Positions 34,718-44,703 of a DNA stretch of 64,000 bases are shown one piece after another (the stretch's first letter is position 1; each line of letters begins with the position of its first letter). The position numbers and the translations under genes were made by a program. The stretch covers positions 62,001 to 126,000 of the forward strand of contig JAKJHY010000008.1 of assembly GCA_021648845.1 (NCBI GenBank), given 5' to 3'. Below the pieces are notes generated by a model that saw nothing but the letters and a program-made list of their open reading frames with translations, ran no database searches and had not been told where the DNA came from. This stretch comes from Mycobacterium sp. MBM. GTDB taxonomy: Bacteria; Actinomycetota; Actinomycetes; Mycobacteriales; Mycobacteriaceae.

Positions 34718-35701
34718 TCAGCTCGCGCTCGGATAGCTTTCGCCGGCCGCCTGCCGGGCCGCCCACGCCGATGCCACCATGTCGGTGAGCGAATGTCGCA
34801 TCTGCCAGCCCAGATCTCGCGCCGCCAGGTCCCCGGCCGCCACGATGCGGGCCGGATCTCCAGGCCTGCGCGGGGTGACCGCAGGGTCGAAGTCGATTCC
34901 GGTGACGTCGCGGATGGCCGTCATGATCTCGCGTACCGACGTGCCCGAACCGCTGCCCAAGTTGTAGACGGCCTCGACAGGTTCACCTGTTGCCAGCCGA
35001 CGCGCGGCCGCGACGTGTGCCGAGGCCAGATCCGAGACGTGTACGTAATCGCGCACGCAGGTTCCGTCGGGTGTGCTGTAGTCGCCGCCGTTGATCTGCG
35101 GGATCTGGCCGTGGAAGAGCATGTCCAGCACCTTGGGAAACAGGTTGTGCGGGCTGCGGTCATAGATATCGGGCGAGCCGGACCCCACCACGTTGAAATA
35201 TCGCAGGCTGGTGTGGCGCAGTTCTCGGGAGCGGGCGACGTCGCGGAGGAGCCATTCCCCGATGAGTTTGCTTTCGCCATAGGGAGATTCGGGTGAAGTG
35301 GGGGTTTGTTCGTCGACCACCTCGACATCGGGGGTTCCGTAGGTTGCCGCGCTGCTGGAGAAGACGATCTGATCCACACCGGTTTTGGCCATCGCCGAGA
35401 GCAGCGTCGTCATGGCCGTGACGTTCTGCTGGTAGGTGTGCAGCGGGTGCTTCACCGACTCGCCCGCATACTTGTATCCGGCGACGTGGACCACTCCGGT
35501 CACCCGGTGATCGCGCAGCGTCGACTCGACGGTGTCGCCATCGAGCAGATTCGCCTTGACGAGTTCGACTCCGTCGGGGACGAACTGCGTCAGCCCGGTG
35601 GAGAGGTCATCGATCACGACCACCGGGGTGTTCGCGTCCGTGAGCGCACGGACGACGTGCGATCCGATATAGCCTGCGCCGCCGGTAACCAGCCAGGTCA
35701 C
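34718..35701 (-). CDS. galE: UDP-glucose 4-epimerase (GalE3-like)
   Basis: Extended short-chain dehydrogenase of 327 residues. NAD-binding VTGGAGYIGSHVVRAL, catalytic Ser in FSSSAATYG and the Tyr/Lys pair in YGESKLIG are intact. The sequence resembles M. tuberculosis Rv0536 (GalE3) more than Rv3634c. It interconverts UDP-Glc and UDP-Gal for arabinogalactan and glycolipids. The GTG at 35701 has AAGGGAGA 4 nt upstream. Longer in-frame extensions upstream lack support. Confidence 0.92.
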   Translation of the reverse strand: MTWLVTGGAGYIGSHVVRALTDANTPVVVIDDLSTGLTQFVPDGVELVKANLLDGDTVESTLRDHRVTGVVHVAGYKYAGESVKHPLHTYQQNVTAMTTLLSAMAKTGVDQIVFSSSAATYGTPDVEVVDEQTPTSPESPYGESKLIGEWLLRDVARSRELRHTSLRYFNVVGSGSPDIYDRSPHNLFPKVLDMLFHGQIPQINGGDYSTPDGTCVRDYVHVSDLASAHVAAARRLATGEPVEAVYNLGSGSGTSVREIMTAIRDVTGIDFDPAVTPRRPGDPARIVAAGDLAARDLGWQMRHSLTDMVASAWAARQAAGESYPSAS

Positions 35702-35801
35702 GTGGTCTCCCTTCTGCGGATCGTCCGAGGTCACCATGCTGTCACAGAGCGGTGGCGGGCAAATGGCTCCGGTGTCATCGCGATGAGACCGATGGAAAAG
35801 A

Positions 35802-35830
35802 TTGTGAGTGATCACTATCTAACCTAGCCT
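35802..35830 (+). promoter_or_regulatory. Promoter of the amidohydrolase-TetR operon, leaderless, with palindrome in spacer
   Basis: -35 TTGTGA (35802-35807), 17-nt spacer and -10 TAGCCT (35825-35830), then 6 nt to the ATG. A perfect palindrome AGTGATCACT (35807-35816) fills the spacer and could be the operator of the TetR protein encoded downstream. Confidence 0.55.
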
Positions 35831-35836
35831 GTCCGC

Positions 35837-37636
35837 ATGCCCTATGACGTGATCATCCGCAACGGTCTGTGGTTCGACGGCACCGGACGCCCGCCGCTGA
35901 CCCGCTCCCTGGGGATTCACAACGGTCGCGTCGCCGAGGTCTCGGCCACCGCGCTGGACGAGACCGGCTGCCCCGAGGTCATCGACGCCACCGGCAAGTG
36001 GGTGATCCCCGGCTTCATCGATGTGCACACCCACTACGACGCCGAGGTGCTGCTGGACCCCGGGCTGCGCGAATCGGTGCGCCACGGGGTGACCACCGTG
36101 CTGCTGGGCATGTGCTCGCTGTCCACCGTGTACGCCGACAACGAAGACGCCGCCGACCTGTTCAGCCGGGTGGAGGCCGTGCCCCGGCAGTTCGTGCTGG
36201 GTGCGCTGGCCGAACACAAGACTTGGACCAACCCCGCCGAGTATGTGGCCGCCATCGACGCGCTGCCGCTGGGCCCGAACATCGCCTCGCTGCTGGGGCA
36301 CTCGGACCTGCGCGCCTCGGTGCTGGGACTCGACCGTGCCACCACCGCCGGTGTGACCCCCACCGACGCCGAACTGGAGACGATGGCGCAGCGCCTGGAC
36401 GCCGCGCTGGACGCCGGCATGCTCGGCATGTCCGGGATGGACGCCGCCATCGACAAACTCGACGGCGACCGGTTCCGTTCGCGCGCATTGCCATCCACGT
36501 TCGCCACCTGGCGGGAACGTCGCCGGCTGATCAAGGTGCTACGCCGGCGCGGCCGTATCCTGCAGAGCGCGCCGAATGTCGCCAAGGCCCAGGAGGCGCT
36601 GAATTTCTTCCTGGAGAGCAGCGCGATGTTCGGCCGTCGTCGCGGCGTGAAGATGAGCCTGCTGGTCTCCGCCGACGCCAAATCCTCGCCAGGGGCCGTG
36701 CACGTGCTGGGCCGCGGCACCCGGTTGTTGAATCGGATCCTGGACTCGCGGGTGCGGTTCCAGCATCTACCGGTGCCGTTCGAATTATATTCCGATGGAA
36801 TCGATTTACCGGTCTTCGAGGAGTTCGGCGCCGGCACGGCAGCCCTGCACCTGCGCGATCAGCTGGACCGCAACGCGCTGCTCGCCGACCCGGAATACCG
36901 GCACCGGTTTCGTAAGTCCTTCGACCGCCGAAAACTCGGACCGACGTTGTGGCACCGTGACTTCCATGACGCCAAGATCGTCGGCTGTCCCGACACCTCG
37001 CTGATCGGCAAGAGCTTCGGGCAGATCGCCGACGAGCGCGGCATCCATCCGTTGGATGCCTTCCTGGACGTGCTGGTGGACAACGGCGAGCGCAACGTGC
37101 GTTGGACCACCATCGTGGCCAACCACCGCCCGAAGCAGCTCGACAAGCTCGCCGGCGAGCCATCTGTGCATATGGGGTTCTCGGATGCCGGTGCGCACCT
37201 GCGCAATATGGCGTTCTACAACTACGCGTTGCGACTGCTCAAGCGGGTACGCGACGCCGACGAGGCGGGCCGGCCGTTTCTCACCCCGCAGCGCGCGGTG
37301 CACCGGCTGACCGCAGAGGTCGCCGACTGGTTCGGGCTGGACGCCGGTACCTTGCGCACCGGAGACCGAGCCGACTTCGTGGTGATCGACCCGAGCGCGC
37401 TGGATGATTCCGTGAACGCGTACCACGAGGCGACGGTGCCCTTCTACGGCGACCTGAGCCGCATGGTGAACCGCAACGACGAGACCGTCGTCGCCACCGG
37501 CGTCAACGGCCACGTGGTGTTCACCCGGGGTGAGTTCCGTGACGGCTACGGCACCACGGTCCGGTCCGGGCGCTACCTGCGCGCCGGCGCAGCGGATCTC
37601 CCGTCGCTGCGCTCGACCGGCTCGGCCACCGTCTGA
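35837..37636 (+). CDS. N-acyl-D-amino-acid deacylase-type amidohydrolase
   Basis: Metal-dependent amidohydrolase of 599 residues (D-aminoacylase / dihydroorotase-like superfamily, similar to Rv2913c). It opens VIRNGLWFDGTGRPP. The metal-binding HxH is in GFIDVHTHYDAEVL. Further candidates are the His in HRDFHDAKIVG and Asp in GFSDAGAHLRNM. Cytoplasmic, no signal peptide. It likely hydrolyses N-acyl-D-amino acids or a related cyclic amide, and the substrate is unproven. The TetR gene starts 1 nt after its stop. Confidence 0.87.
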   Translation: MPYDVIIRNGLWFDGTGRPPLTRSLGIHNGRVAEVSATALDETGCPEVIDATGKWVIPGFIDVHTHYDAEVLLDPGLRESVRHGVTTVLLGMCSLSTVYADNEDAADLFSRVEAVPRQFVLGALAEHKTWTNPAEYVAAIDALPLGPNIASLLGHSDLRASVLGLDRATTAGVTPTDAELETMAQRLDAALDAGMLGMSGMDAAIDKLDGDRFRSRALPSTFATWRERRRLIKVLRRRGRILQSAPNVAKAQEALNFFLESSAMFGRRRGVKMSLLVSADAKSSPGAVHVLGRGTRLLNRILDSRVRFQHLPVPFELYSDGIDLPVFEEFGAGTAALHLRDQLDRNALLADPEYRHRFRKSFDRRKLGPTLWHRDFHDAKIVGCPDTSLIGKSFGQIADERGIHPLDAFLDVLVDNGERNVRWTTIVANHRPKQLDKLAGEPSVHMGFSDAGAHLRNMAFYNYALRLLKRVRDADEAGRPFLTPQRAVHRLTAEVADWFGLDAGTLRTGDRADFVVIDPSALDDSVNAYHEATVPFYGDLSRMVNRNDETVVATGVNGHVVFTRGEFRDGYGTTVRSGRYLRAGAADLPSLRSTGSATV

Positions 37637-37637
37637 G

Positions 37638-38222
37638 ATGGCTCGCACCCAGCAGCAGCGCCGCGCGGAAACCATGGCGCGGCTGCTCGACGCCAGCATC
37701 GCGACCATCGTCGAGATGGGCTACGCGCGAGCATCGGCGGCGGTCATCGCCAAACGGGCCGGCCTTTCGGTCGGAGCGTTGTTCCGGCATTACCCGACGA
37801 TGGGGGATTTCATGGCCGCCACCGGGTATGAGGTGCTGCGCAGGCAGCTGGAATCGTTCAGCAAGCAGGTGGCTCAGATCCCGAGTGATGAACCGGTATT
37901 GCCCGCAGTGCTCTCGGTGCTACGCGATATCACCGCCAGCGATACCAACGCTGTGCTCTACGAGTTGATGGTCGCCGCTCGTACGGATGAAAAGCTACGC
38001 GCCACACTGCATGTCGTTCTGACCGAGTACAGCACCAAGATCTTCGATGCCGCCGGCGCGGTCGCGCCCACCGATGGACTCCCCGCCGACGCCCGAGCCG
38101 TGCTGACGGCGATCCTGACGAACACCTTCGACGGTGCGGCCATCCTGCGGCCGGTGATGGCCGACCCCGAATTCGAGGAGCGCAAACTCGCGATGCTGGC
38201 CGACATGCTCGGCCGCCACTGA
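37638..38222 (+). CDS. TetR-family regulator
   Basis: A 194-residue repressor-type protein. The N-terminal HTH is RLLDASIATIVEMGYARASAAVIAKRAGLSVGALFRHY, a standard TetR domain, and the C-terminal ligand domain is less conserved. It is directly downstream of the amidohydrolase gene and so probably autoregulates that operon, perhaps through the palindrome at 35807-35816. Its 3' end abuts the convergent flippase-like gene. Confidence 0.9.
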   Translation: MARTQQQRRAETMARLLDASIATIVEMGYARASAAVIAKRAGLSVGALFRHYPTMGDFMAATGYEVLRRQLESFSKQVAQIPSDEPVLPAVLSVLRDITASDTNAVLYELMVAARTDEKLRATLHVVLTEYSTKIFDAAGAVAPTDGLPADARAVLTAILTNTFDGAAILRPVMADPEFEERKLAMLADMLGRH

Positions 38223-39476
38223 CTACCCGCGATCGGCCGCGGCCAGCGCGTACAGGTGCACCGCGATTCCCACCACCGGGCCACACAACAGTGCGATGAC
38301 CGTTCGGGTCTCCAGCTCCAGCGGAAGCAGCAGCAGGGCGACCGCGGCCGCCGTGGCCCCCACCCAGCCGAGCGCATACGCGCGGTGCAGCGCGGCCGCG
38401 ACGGTGGCCGCGCCGGTCAGGGTGAGCAGGGCGATGGCCACCGCGCCCGCGGTGAACCAGGCAAGTAGCCCACCCGCGGCCGCATAGTCCGGGCCGAATG
38501 CGCTGCGCAGCAGCCACGGTCCGGCCAGCCAGGCAGCCAGCACGCCGAGCCCGCCGATCACGGTCACCGCCATGACCGGGCCGGTCAGCGCGCGCAGCCG
38601 CCAGTGACGCTGGTCCACGAAATGCGCAATCAAGTTGCCCTGCATGGCGGTCAACGGCACCAGCAGCGGTGCCCGGGTGAGCGTCACCGCGAGGATGACA
38701 ACGCCGCCGGCGGCCCCGAGCTCGGGCGTGGTGGCCTTGAGCAGCACCGGGAAACCCATGATCAGGATGGCGCTGGCACCGGCCGCGGCCACCGAGTGGA
38801 AAGCGCCGGTCAGGAAGGTGCGTGCGGTTCCGGCCGCCGCCAGCCGTGCCGCATCCCGGGTGGCCGGGGACAGTGCAAGCAGGATCAACCAGGCCACCGA
38901 ACCCGCCACGGTGGCCCACAGGAAACCGGTCAGCCCCCACCCCAGCACGAACGCGGCGGCGGCCACCGTCACCCGGATCGCGGCGTCGGTCACCATCAAC
39001 GACCCGTATTGCGTCCAGCGATCGACCCCGGCCAGCATGCCGAGCAGCGTTGCGTGCAAGCAGAATCCGGCCAGTCCGACGCTGAGCAACCCCACCGAGA
39101 GCCATCGGTCCGCGGCGAACACCGCAGCCGACCACAGCGGCGCGGTGAGCGCGATGGACAGCGCCGCGCCGACGCCCACCGCGGCGGCGATCCGCATCGG
39201 CCGGGTGGTCCGGGCCGGCATCCGCTGCCGGCCGCGCAGTGCGCGTACCTCCCGGGTGGATTCCTGCAGCAAGCCGTTCGCGGCGCCGCTGACCAGTCCG
39301 AACGCACCCCAGAACACTCCGAACAGGGAGAACCCCGCCGGTTCCAGGTTGCGGGCGGCCAGATACAGCACGGCATACCCGCACAGCGCGGACAGTGCGG
39401 TGGCGAGCCCGACCCGGGCGACGCTGCCCCGGGTGACCGGGCCCCGGGCCGGCACTGCCGCACTGGCGTCGGTCAC
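38223..39476 (-). CDS. Polysaccharide-flippase-like (MOP superfamily) membrane protein
   Basis: A 417-residue protein with about twelve hydrophobic segments and the MATE/PST-type opening (RVGLATALSALCGYAVLYLAARNLEPAGF) that resembles Wzx/MurJ-related exporters. It looks related to the Rv3630 membrane protein. The GTG at 39476 overlaps the upstream M1 peptidase stop (GTGA), so it is translationally coupled and is the third gene of the operon starting at 44697. Likely role: moving the product of the Pls-like enzyme or a lipid-linked intermediate across the membrane (inference). Confidence 0.78.
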   Translation of the reverse strand: MTDASAAVPARGPVTRGSVARVGLATALSALCGYAVLYLAARNLEPAGFSLFGVFWGAFGLVSGAANGLLQESTREVRALRGRQRMPARTTRPMRIAAAVGVGAALSIALTAPLWSAAVFAADRWLSVGLLSVGLAGFCLHATLLGMLAGVDRWTQYGSLMVTDAAIRVTVAAAAFVLGWGLTGFLWATVAGSVAWLILLALSPATRDAARLAAAGTARTFLTGAFHSVAAAGASAILIMGFPVLLKATTPELGAAGGVVILAVTLTRAPLLVPLTAMQGNLIAHFVDQRHWRLRALTGPVMAVTVIGGLGVLAAWLAGPWLLRSAFGPDYAAAGGLLAWFTAGAVAIALLTLTGAATVAAALHRAYALGWVGATAAAVALLLLPLELETRTVIALLCGPVVGIAVHLYALAAADRG

Positions 39477-40816
39477 AGGTCCGGTACGTCCTTGGAATAC
39501 AGCCAGCGGTCCCACAGTGCGCGCAGCGACACCTCGGCGTGGTTGGCGGCCAACCCGGTGAAGTCGTCGGTGACCGCGGTGCTGTGCCGATAGCGGCTGG
39601 TCCAATCACGCAGCAGGGCAAAGAAACTCTCGTCACCGATCACACCGCGCAGCGCATGCAGGGTCAGTGCGCCGCGCTTGTACACCCGGTCGTCGAACAT
39701 ATCGGCCGGGCCGGGGTCGGTCAGCAACAGATCGTGCGGTGCCTCGCGCAGCTTGCGGTGGTAGACCCGCGCCCGCTCCTGCGCGCTGGGGCCGCCGGAC
39801 TCCTCGGACCACAGCCACTCGGCGTAGCAGGCGAACCCCTCGTGCAGCCAGATGTCACGCCAACGTCGCACCGTCACCGAGTTGCCGAACCACTGGTGGG
39901 CGAGCTCGTGGGCGATCAACCGCTCGGCGCTGCGTCGGCCATCGCAGTGATTGGCTCCGAATATCGAAAGTCCTTGAGCTTCAAGCGGTATCTCCAGATC
40001 GTCGTCGGTGACCACGACGGTGTATCCGGTGTCCAGCGGGTACGGCCCGAACTGCCGGATGAACAGTTTCATCATCTGGGGCTGCCGGCCGAAATCGTGT
40101 TCGAAGTTGCGTCGCAACCGATCCGGAAGAACCGCGTGCATCGGTACCGGGTTCTTCTGGATCCGGTGCCGGCTGTACTCGCCGATCTGCAGGGTGATCA
40201 GGTATGTCGATGTCGGCTCGGCCTGCTCGTAGACCCAGATGGTCTGGCTGGCGCGCACCTGCTTGGACAGCAGCTCACCGTTGGCCAGCGCGTAGTACGG
40301 GCTGTCGGTGCTGATCCTGATGTGGAAGCTGGCCTTGGCGGCCGGGTGATCGTCGCAGGGGAACCAGGACGCCGCGCCGTTGGGTTGTCCGGCCACCAGT
40401 GCACCGTTGGACAGCTCCTCGAAACCGACCTCGCCCCAAACGGTCCGCAGCGGCCGGGGTGTCCCGCCGTAGCGCACCGCGATGGTCATCGCCGCCCCGG
40501 CGGGCAGGGCGGCACTCAGCGTGATGTGCAGCTTGCCCGCCGAGCACCGGAAGTGACCGGGGCGCCGCCCGTTGACGGTCACCTTCGACACCGACAGGGC
40601 ATCGGACAGGTCCAGGGTGAAGGTGCGCAGCGCGGCCAGCGTCACCGCGGTGATCGTCACCGTGCCGGCCAGCCGATTGATCGCGATCTTGTATTCGAGG
40701 TCCAGCTCGTAACGCGAGACCCGGTAACCGAAGTTCCCGTTGCGGGGCAGGTAGGGATCGATCACCGGGGGCTGGTGCGCCGCCGCCTTGCGGGCCGCCT
40801 TCTTGGCGGGCGTCAC
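39473..40816 (-). CDS. M1-family zinc metallopeptidase
   Basis: A 447-residue aminopeptidase-like protein. The zinc motif HELAHQWFG is at residues 303-311, and the third ligand Glu (HEGF) is near 326. The family's exopeptidase motif GAMEN is altered to LEAQGL, keeping the Glu. It is much shorter than typical PepN (about 850), having only the N-terminal beta domain and catalytic domain. No signal peptide; the N-terminus is Lys/Ala-rich. The GTG at 40816 overlaps the Pls-like gene stop (GTGA). A longer start within that gene is possible but less likely. Confidence 0.87.
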   Translation of the reverse strand: MTPAKKAARKAAAHQPPVIDPYLPRNGNFGYRVSRYELDLEYKIAINRLAGTVTITAVTLAALRTFTLDLSDALSVSKVTVNGRRPGHFRCSAGKLHITLSAALPAGAAMTIAVRYGGTPRPLRTVWGEVGFEELSNGALVAGQPNGAASWFPCDDHPAAKASFHIRISTDSPYYALANGELLSKQVRASQTIWVYEQAEPTSTYLITLQIGEYSRHRIQKNPVPMHAVLPDRLRRNFEHDFGRQPQMMKLFIRQFGPYPLDTGYTVVVTDDDLEIPLEAQGLSIFGANHCDGRRSAERLIAHELAHQWFGNSVTVRRWRDIWLHEGFACYAEWLWSEESGGPSAQERARVYHRKLREAPHDLLLTDPGPADMFDDRVYKRGALTLHALRGVIGDESFFALLRDWTSRYRHSTAVTDDFTGLAANHAEVSLRALWDRWLYSKDVPDL

Positions 40817-43800
40817 CGGGCCTGCTGCTTCGGGCGCTTGGTCGTCCACGGCGCAATCGGATTGCCCTGCCACCTGGTCCACGGCGGCACCTCGTCCCCG
40901 CGCATCACCAGCGACGCCGGACCGACGGTGGCGCCTTCGCCGATCCGCGACGCCGGCAGCGCCACACAGTGCGGGCCGAGCGTGGCACCCTCGTCCAGGA
41001 CGACGGTGTCCATCCGCATGATCCGGTCGTGGAACAGGTGGGTCTGCACCACGCAGCCCCGGTTGACGGTGCTGCCGTCACCGAGGGTGATCAGGTCGGC
41101 CTCGGGCAGCCAGTAGGTCTCACACCAGACGCCCCGGCCGATCGTGGCGCCCAGTCCGCGCAGCCAGATGTTCATCACCGGGGTGCCGGTGGCGGCTCGG
41201 GCAAACCATGGCGCCGCCACCGTTTCGACGAAGGTGTCGGACACCTCGTTGCGCCACACGAAGGAGGACCACAGCGGGTGCTCGATGGCGTCGATACGGC
41301 CCACCACAATCCATTTGGCGGCCACCGCGACGGTCCCGGCGACCGCCCCGGCGATCAGCAGCACCAGGCCGCCGGCCAGTGCGGTCCAGCCGTAGCCGAT
41401 CCGATCGGCCAGCTGATGCAGTGCCGCCAGCACCGCGACGCCGATCGCGAAACTGACGATGACCGGGATGATCCGGCACGTCTCCACCACCGCGCGCATC
41501 ACCCGCAGCTTGGTCGACGGGTTGAAGGTGCGGATGGCATCGGCGGCAGTGGGTTTGCGCCGCAACCGGATCGGCGGGCTGCCCAGCCAGGACGAACCCG
41601 CCTTGGCCTTGTGCGGGGCCGCCGACAGCACGGCCACCAGGCCGTCGTCGGGTACCCGCCGGCCCGGCTGGGTGATACCGGAGTTGCCCAGGAACGCGCG
41701 CTTGCCGATGGTCGCCTTCGCGACGTGGATCCAGCCGCCGCCGAGTTCGTAGGAGGCCACCATGGTGTCATCGGCCAGGAAGGCGCCGTCGCAGATCTCG
41801 GTGAACTTCGGGGTCAGCAGGGCCGTCGAGATCTCGGTGCCCTTACCGACTTTGGCGCCGAGCAGGCGCAGCCACCACGGGGTGAGCAGGCTGGCGTAGA
41901 TCGGGAACAGATAGTCGCGGGCCGCGTCCATCAGCCGTTCGGTGGCCCACAACTGCCAGCCCACCCGGCTGCGCACCGGGTGATACCCCTCGGTGAGACC
42001 GGCCGACAGCATGCGCACCCCGACCACGGTCAGTGCGGCGTACGCCGCCACCGCCACCAGGGCCGCCACCGGCGTCCACAGCAGAGCGGGGATCAGCGCG
42101 TCGGCCGGGGTGGGGGTGCCGCGCACCGCCCAGCCCAGCACCGCGAGTCCGGCGGCCAGCGCGGCCAGCGGCAGCGCACCCAGCAGCATCGACGTCACGC
42201 TGTAGAACGCCACCCACACCGGGGCCCGGCCGGGGCGCTCGTCGGGCCAGGGGTGGCGTGCCTTACCGGATTTCGCCGCCGGCGACCCCTTCCAGTACTG
42301 CCCGTTCTTCACCTTGCCGAGCACACCGGAGCCGGCGGCTACATCGGCGTTCTTGCCCACGACGGCGCCGGGGAAAAGGGTGCTGCGCGCACCGATGGTG
42401 GAATCGTTGCCGACGGTGATCGGACCGACATGGAACACGTCGCCGTCAATCCAGTGCCCGGTCAGGTCGACTTCGGGTTCGATGGAGCACCGGTGGCCGA
42501 GGGTCAGCATGCCGGTGACCGGGGGCGTGGAGTGCAGGTCGACACCCTTACCGACGGAATTACCAAGGGCGCGCGCGTAATACACCAGCCAGGGGGCGCC
42601 GGCCTGATTCTCCGCGCCGCTCGCCTCGGCGAGCCGTTCGGCGAACCAGACGCGCAGATGCTCGGAGCCCCCGCGCCGGTAACTGCCCGGTTGCAGCCCC
42701 GACAACAGGGTGCGCGCACCCAAGACGGCGATGCCCATCCGGCCCGGCGGGGTGATGAAGATCAAGAAACCGGCGAGGATCCACCACCAGTTCACGCTGT
42801 GCGCCCACGGCACCAGGTCGACCGCCGCCGCGACGTTGTTCAGGATCGCCAGCCAGATCACCCACTGCAGACCGGTCAACGTCGCCAGCGGCACCGTCAG
42901 CGCCACCTGGGCCAGCTGGGTGAGCACCGGCGTCGGCGACACATCGCGGCGCACCACTTCCGGTGGTGGCGCCAGCTCGTCCAGATAGCCGGCCAGCGAA
43001 CCGAGCCGGGGATGGTCGTAGAGATCGGCGACGGTGACCTGCGGGTAGCGGGCCCGCACCGCGGTGACCAACTGGGCGGCCGACAACGATCCGCCGCCGA
43101 GGGCGAAGAAGTCGGCTTCCGGACCGTCCACCGACGCGGCCAGCACATCGCGCCACAGACCGGCCAGCCAGCCCATGGTGCCGCCGAGGTCGGGGTCCTC
43201 TTCTGCGGCGGCGCCCGGCGGTGGCCACGGCAGCGCGTCGCGGTCGACCTTGCCGGAGGTCCGGGTGGGCAGATCGTCGAGCAGGACCAGGCGTGGGACC
43301 AGCGCCGCGGGCAACATCTCCGACAGCGCCGTGCGGGCCTGGGCCAGGTCGAACTGCGGGTCGGCGCTGGCGACGTAGCCGACCAGCAGCGGTGTGCCGC
43401 TGGTGGTGCGGCGCACGGCGGCGGCCCCGCCGCTGACCCCGGGGAGGTTCACCAGTGCCGCATCCACCTCACCGAGTTCGATGCGCCGCCCGCCGACCTT
43501 GACCTGATCGTCGGCGCGGCCCTGGAAGTACAGCCCGTCGGTCTCCAACCGGACCAGGTCCCCGCTGCGGTAGGCGCGGTCCCACCCGAGCGTGGGCATC
43601 GGGGCGTACTTCTCGGCGTCCTTCTCGGGGTCCAGGTAGCGGGCCAAACCGACACCGCCGATGACGAGTTCCCCGGTCTGGCCCAGCCCTACCGGCAGGC
43701 CCTCCTTGTCGACGACCACCAGATCCCAGCCCGGTAGCGGCAGGCCGATGCTCACCGCGGACCTGCCGTCCAGTGGTGCCGCGCAAGCCACCACGGTCGC

Positions 43801-44697
43801 CTCGGTCGGGCCGTAGGTGTTCCACACCTCGCGACCGTCGACGGCGAGGCGCTCGGCCAATTCTGGTGGGCAGGCCTCACCACCGAAGATCAGCAACCGG
43901 ACGGCTTCCAGTGCCTCGGCGGGCCACAGCGCGGCCAGGGTGGGCACGGTGGAGACGACGGTGATATCGCGCGTGACAAGCCACGGACCCAGATCCATCC
44001 CGCTGCGCACCAACGATCGCGGGGCGGGCACCAGGCAGGCGCCGTGCCGCCAGGCCAGCCACATTTCCTCACACGACGCGTCGAAGGCGACCGACAGTCC
44101 GGCGAGCACCCGGTCGCCGGGACCCACCGGGGCGTCGCGCAGGAACATCCGGGCCTCGGCATCGACGAACGCGGCCGCGTTGCGGTGGGTGACCGCCACG
44201 CCCTTGGGGGTGCCGGTCGACCCGGAGGTGAAGATGATCCAGGCGTCGTCACGGGTCAGCGGTGCCGCCGCCCGCCATCCGCGCGATGACCCGGGGCCTC
44301 GGATCAAGCCTTCGTCGGTGATGATCGCCACCACCTGTGCTTCGCCGAAGACCAGCGCGGCGCGCTCCTCGGGATCGTCGGCGTCGACCGGGACGTAGGC
44401 GGCACCGGTGGCCAGGGTGGCCAGGATCGCCGTGTACAGCGCGTAGCTGCCCGAGGCCATCCGGATCCCGATGCGATCACCGCGGCCGATCCCGCGGGCC
44501 GCCAGCCACTGCACGCTTTCTTCGATATCGCCGATGAGTTCGGCGTAGGTCAGCTGCACCTCGCCGTCATCGATGGCGGGAGCGTCGGGGAAGCGGTTGG
44601 CGGTGTCGTACAGGATGTCGATCAAGGTCCGCGGGGTGGCGGCCGCCGGGGAAAGTAGGTACTGGGGAGGAATGGCCTGCCCGGGCTCCGCTGTCAC
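40813..44697 (-). CDS. Pls/PosA-family membrane adenylation-carrier protein with hexapeptide acyltransferase-like domains
   Basis: A 1294-residue single-module enzyme. Residues 25-490 form an NRPS-type adenylation domain (A3 IIFTSGSTGTPKG at about 154, NTYGPTEA at 293, catalytic Lys near 483 in TSGKVDRDAL). A peptidyl carrier domain has its phosphopantetheine Ser at about 537 (LGGGSLS). The rest has about six membrane segments interleaved with three left-handed beta-helix (LbH) regions such as PEADLITLGDGSTVNRGCVV. This layout matches poly-amino-acid synthetases of the Pls type. The amino acid used and the product are unknown. It heads an operon with the M1 peptidase and flippase-like genes. 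GTG start 6 nt after TAGTTT. Confidence 0.85.
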   Translation of the reverse strand: MTAEPGQAIPPQYLLSPAAATPRTLIDILYDTANRFPDAPAIDDGEVQLTYAELIGDIEESVQWLAARGIGRGDRIGIRMASGSYALYTAILATLATGAAYVPVDADDPEERAALVFGEAQVVAIITDEGLIRGPGSSRGWRAAAPLTRDDAWIIFTSGSTGTPKGVAVTHRNAAAFVDAEARMFLRDAPVGPGDRVLAGLSVAFDASCEEMWLAWRHGACLVPAPRSLVRSGMDLGPWLVTRDITVVSTVPTLAALWPAEALEAVRLLIFGGEACPPELAERLAVDGREVWNTYGPTEATVVACAAPLDGRSAVSIGLPLPGWDLVVVDKEGLPVGLGQTGELVIGGVGLARYLDPEKDAEKYAPMPTLGWDRAYRSGDLVRLETDGLYFQGRADDQVKVGGRRIELGEVDAALVNLPGVSGGAAAVRRTTSGTPLLVGYVASADPQFDLAQARTALSEMLPAALVPRLVLLDDLPTRTSGKVDRDALPWPPPGAAAEEDPDLGGTMGWLAGLWRDVLAASVDGPEADFFALGGGSLSAAQLVTAVRARYPQVTVADLYDHPRLGSLAGYLDELAPPPEVVRRDVSPTPVLTQLAQVALTVPLATLTGLQWVIWLAILNNVAAAVDLVPWAHSVNWWWILAGFLIFITPPGRMGIAVLGARTLLSGLQPGSYRRGGSEHLRVWFAERLAEASGAENQAGAPWLVYYARALGNSVGKGVDLHSTPPVTGMLTLGHRCSIEPEVDLTGHWIDGDVFHVGPITVGNDSTIGARSTLFPGAVVGKNADVAAGSGVLGKVKNGQYWKGSPAAKSGKARHPWPDERPGRAPVWVAFYSVTSMLLGALPLAALAAGLAVLGWAVRGTPTPADALIPALLWTPVAALVAVAAYAALTVVGVRMLSAGLTEGYHPVRSRVGWQLWATERLMDAARDYLFPIYASLLTPWWLRLLGAKVGKGTEISTALLTPKFTEICDGAFLADDTMVASYELGGGWIHVAKATIGKRAFLGNSGITQPGRRVPDDGLVAVLSAAPHKAKAGSSWLGSPPIRLRRKPTAADAIRTFNPSTKLRVMRAVVETCRIIPVIVSFAIGVAVLAALHQLADRIGYGWTALAGGLVLLIAGAVAGTVAVAAKWIVVGRIDAIEHPLWSSFVWRNEVSDTFVETVAAPWFARAATGTPVMNIWLRGLGATIGRGVWCETYWLPEADLITLGDGSTVNRGCVVQTHLFHDRIMRMDTVVLDEGATLGPHCVALPASRIGEGATVGPASLVMRGDEVPPWTRWQGNPIAPWTTKRPKQQAR

Positions 44698-44703
44698 TGT
44701 TAC

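Noticed and set aside
40969..43737. 922-codon open frame on the plus strand
   Set aside because: Antisense to the Pls-like gene, rich in Gly/Arg/Gln/His with no recognisable motif, whereas the minus strand has intact adenylation and carrier motifs.
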